From assembly GCA_947629005.1 (NCBI GenBank), contig CANRCD010000003.1, forward strand, positions 61,057 through 125,056: 64,000 nucleotides of DNA. Reading direction: 5' to 3'. The position numbers and the translations under genes are program-made. Of this stretch, positions 62,015 through 64,000 are shown one piece after another. This stretch comes from an uncultured Clostridia bacterium (GTDB lineage: Bacteria > Bacillota > Clostridia > UMGS1883). The stretch's first letter is position 1. Every line of letters starts with the position of its first letter. Under the pieces are notes generated by a model. That model had not been told where the DNA came from. It did not search any database and worked only from the letters and a program-made list of their open reading frames with translations.

Positions 62015-62615
62015 ATCTATTTCTCCTCCGTAAACACCGTTTTGTCTAGCATTTTTTATAATTATAGCATACTGTGAAGCGAAAATCAAACTCCTCAAAT
62101 ACATCATCCGTATGATATGAAAACTTAACATATATAAGGAAATCCCCCCACAAAACAAATGGAGGATTTCCTTTCGTGAAATTGGATGGTGGAGCCGAAG
62201 CCTATATTCAAGATTTCACTCCACTTTGCCCATATTATACGGATAAGCGTTACCAACAATACTACGAACCTTATAAACCCGCATTTTACGGCGGTCTATC
62301 TTCATCAACAAGGCTCATTTCGTTATGTTGGTGGAGCCTACCGAGCAAAACCCTAAAAACAAAGGTAAATACCGATATTTTTTATAATAATTAACTGACT
62401 ATAAACTTAAATATTTATATAAATATTAGCTAACGCTCATTTTTCTAAAAAGGCTAAAATCCTGTATAAAGCGTTTAGGCGATAGATATTTTCCTGACGG
62501 GAAACGGAAGGTGGAACCCGCCGACTATGGAGGCGGGGGCCATCTTTCGTTCGGTTATAAATCGGCCATCCATGGATGGATACATGGATGGCCATAATAT
62601 TTACGCTGTGACCCC
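62015..62615. other. Intergenic region with several inverted repeats
   Basis: No convincing gene. A 72-codon plus-strand frame (62176-62394) has weak coding character. Hairpins: AAGGAAATCC/GGATTTCCTT (62136-62173), CCCGCC/GGCGGG near 62518-62540, and GGCCATCCATG/CATGGATGGCC (62564-62593). GGTGGAGCC recurs at about 62189 and 62331. These look like ends of decayed mobile elements. Confidence 0.5.
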
Positions 62616-62637
62616 GCAAAATCTTGTGTAAAATTGA

Positions 62638-62699
62638 ATAAAAGACTTCCAACCAGACAATATCAAAACAGAGAAAAAACTGGAAAGGAAGTCTTTTAT
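62638..62699 (+). promoter_or_regulatory. Transposase leader hairpin hiding the RBS
   Basis: ATAAAAGACTTCC (62638-62650) and GGAAGTCTTTTAT (62687-62699) form a perfect 13-base stem. The 3' arm contains the RBS AAAGGAA and ends one base before the ATG, so read-through transcripts from outside should be poorly translated. Confidence 0.75.
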
Positions 62700-62700
62700 C

Positions 62701-63972
62701 ATGGAAAAAACATCAAAAGAATTACTGCGAGAATTTGTTAACAGTCAGAACTTCACAAGCACGACCGACATCTTCAACGCCATGAAAGAACTGTTCAGCG
62801 ACGTCCTTCAACAGGTCATGGAAGCCGAGCTTGAAGAAAAACTGGGCTACGAAAAAAGCGAGCGAGTGTCGAGAGACGGCGAAAATATTTCGTCGAAAAA
62901 TTACAGAAACGGGTACTCGAAAAAGAGCATAAAAACTCAGCTTGGCGAGGTTGATGTCAAAATTCCCCGAGACCGGAACGGCGAATATGAGCCTCAAATC
63001 ATCGGAAAATACAGCCGCAACGCAGACGGTATGGAAGAAAAAATCCTCGCCCTCTACTCCTGCGGTATGTCTCAGCGTGACATTGCGGAGCAAATCAAAA
63101 ACCTCTACAATGTTGAGATTTCTGACACGCTTGTGAGCAAGATTGTTGAGAAAATAACTCCCGAAATTGCCGCATGGCAGAACCGTGCCCTTGACCCTGT
63201 ATACCCCTTTGTGTTTATGGACGCTATTCATTATAAGGTCAAGGAAAACCATCAGTATATCACAAAGGCGGCCTATGTAGTGCTCGGTATTCAGACCGAT
63301 GGGCGAAAGGATATATTGGGTGTATGGACAGGTGAAAATGAAATTTCAAAGTTTTGGCTTCAGGTGATGAACGACCTGAAAAACCGCGGTATAAAGGATG
63401 TTTACGTGTTTTGTGTGGACGGTCTGAAAGGGTTCCGGGAGGCGATAAACGCGGCGTTCCCGAAGTCGGCAATACAGCGCTGCATCATTCATCAGATTCA
63501 CTCTTCAACAAAATATGTAAACTACAAGGACATGAAGGCTCTGATGGCCGACCTTAAGAAAATTTACCAGGCAGTGACCGAAGATGAGGCGATGAACGCG
63601 TTCATTGAGTTCAAGGACAAGTGGCAGTCAACGTATCCAAGTTGTGTGCGCAGTTGGGAAGAAAATTGGGATATTCTTACAACATTTTTTGCATATCCTG
63701 CGGAGATACGAAAGATAATATATACGACGAACATCATTGAGGGCTTGAACCGGCAGTTTAGAAAAATTACGAAGAACAAGCCGTCGTTTACGAATGATGA
63801 TTCGCTGAGAAAAATATTGTATCTGGCATCGAAAAATATTGTCGGACACTGGAGTGTCACGTGTCGAAACTGGGACATGGTATCAAACCAGTTGAGCATA
63901 ATGTTCATCGACAGAGCAACGGCGTGGATCAATGTCAATAAAGTAGACAAAAAAGAGAGAAAAAAGTATTAA
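62701..63972 (+). CDS. IS256-family (Mutator-type) transposase
   Basis: 423 residues, apparently intact. The DDE triad is visible in FMDAIHYKVKE (Asp), VFCVDGLKGFREAI (Asp) and TTNIIEGLNRQFRKITKNKP (Glu). The CIIHQIHSSTKYV segment is the family's C-x2-H signature. Helical DNA-binding N-half. RBS AAAGGAAG. Confidence 0.95.
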   Translation: MEKTSKELLREFVNSQNFTSTTDIFNAMKELFSDVLQQVMEAELEEKLGYEKSERVSRDGENISSKNYRNGYSKKSIKTQLGEVDVKIPRDRNGEYEPQIIGKYSRNADGMEEKILALYSCGMSQRDIAEQIKNLYNVEISDTLVSKIVEKITPEIAAWQNRALDPVYPFVFMDAIHYKVKENHQYITKAAYVVLGIQTDGRKDILGVWTGENEISKFWLQVMNDLKNRGIKDVYVFCVDGLKGFREAINAAFPKSAIQRCIIHQIHSSTKYVNYKDMKALMADLKKIYQAVTEDEAMNAFIEFKDKWQSTYPSCVRSWEENWDILTTFFAYPAEIRKIIYTTNIIEGLNRQFRKITKNKPSFTNDDSLRKILYLASKNIVGHWSVTCRNWDMVSNQLSIMFIDRATAWINVNKVDKKERKKY

Positions 63973-64000
63973 GGGATCATAAAAGTCTCCTCCTTTTGAT

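Larger units (their letters stand above)
62615..64000 (+). mobile_element. IS256-family insertion sequence, right end outside window
   Basis: The left boundary is placed near 62615, where GACCCCGCAAAATCTTGTGT begins, typical of IS256-type ends. The transposase fills the centre. The 3' flank (ATAAAAGTCTCC, from about 63979) is complementary to the subterminal left segment (GGAAGTCTTTTAT), but the right terminal repeat is not reached. Confidence 0.75.

Noticed and set aside
62176..62394. 72-codon plus-strand ORF
   Set aside because: It starts within a hairpin arm, has no recognisable family and low coding character.

Overview
The window looks like chromosomal DNA of a spore-forming Clostridia-type Firmicute, probably a gut Oscillospirales-like lineage. 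The evidence is consensus sigma-A promoters, AGGAGG-type ribosome binding sites, a single-chain glycyl-tRNA synthetase, DnaD and DnaC-like replication proteins, THF and Mn2+ riboswitches, and a 24-codon spoVM gene that implies endospore formation. GC is fairly high over most of the window. It drops clearly from about 58.6 kb to the right end, where an accessory island carries an IS256-family element.

Layout: 0-6.5 kb holds, on the minus strand, glyS, a sugar nucleotidyltransferase and a very large secreted heparinase II/III-type lyase that runs off the left edge. 6.7-9.1 kb is a fused nucleotidyltransferase/hexapeptide/degenerate phosphohexomutase protein. 9.4-12.2 kb holds a small DUF6514-like gene and argC-argB plus a small gene. 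12.4-15.3 kb is purA and a MATE pump. 15.5-20.8 kb carries tRNA-Arg, a DnaD protein, a DnaC-like loader, rpsO, pnp and tRNA-Ala. 21.1-24.4 kb is argD-argF-GNAT-pyrE. 24.5-30.1 kb has a PAP2 phosphatase, a Pro-aminopeptidase, an SLH/GH43/ricin secreted protein and the spoVM microgene pair. 30.2-37.2 kb has a Mn2+-riboswitch-controlled cation antiporter, a THF-riboswitch-controlled folT-folC operon, an aroE-aroK fusion, a YqeG phosphatase and asd. 37.4-43 kb runs on the plus strand: asnS, a TPR protein, argS and a degenerate TOTE-type primase-helicase. 43-58.5 kb is minus: a small peptide gene, a 1467-residue secreted BNR/LamG protein, recA, a cinA-type amidase, thiI, a cysteine desulfurase, two small membrane proteins, a heterodimeric ABC exporter and a topoisomerase A subunit. 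58.6-64 kb is the island: XRE regulator, acyl-CoA synthetase, decayed DNA, a GNAT gene and the IS256-family element.

Functionally the window mixes arginine biosynthesis in two separate clusters, folate and shikimate/aspartate pathways, translation and replication genes, and three large secreted carbohydrate-active proteins suited to host or plant polysaccharides. Two riboswitches, promoters lying inside the ends of upstream genes, and MITE-like elements that supply the stop codons of thiI and the antiporter show a compact, repeat-edited genome. The most unusual item is the solo TOTE-like protein after argS. It keeps the family's whole architecture up to helicase motif III but appears to have lost its primase active site and DExH box.
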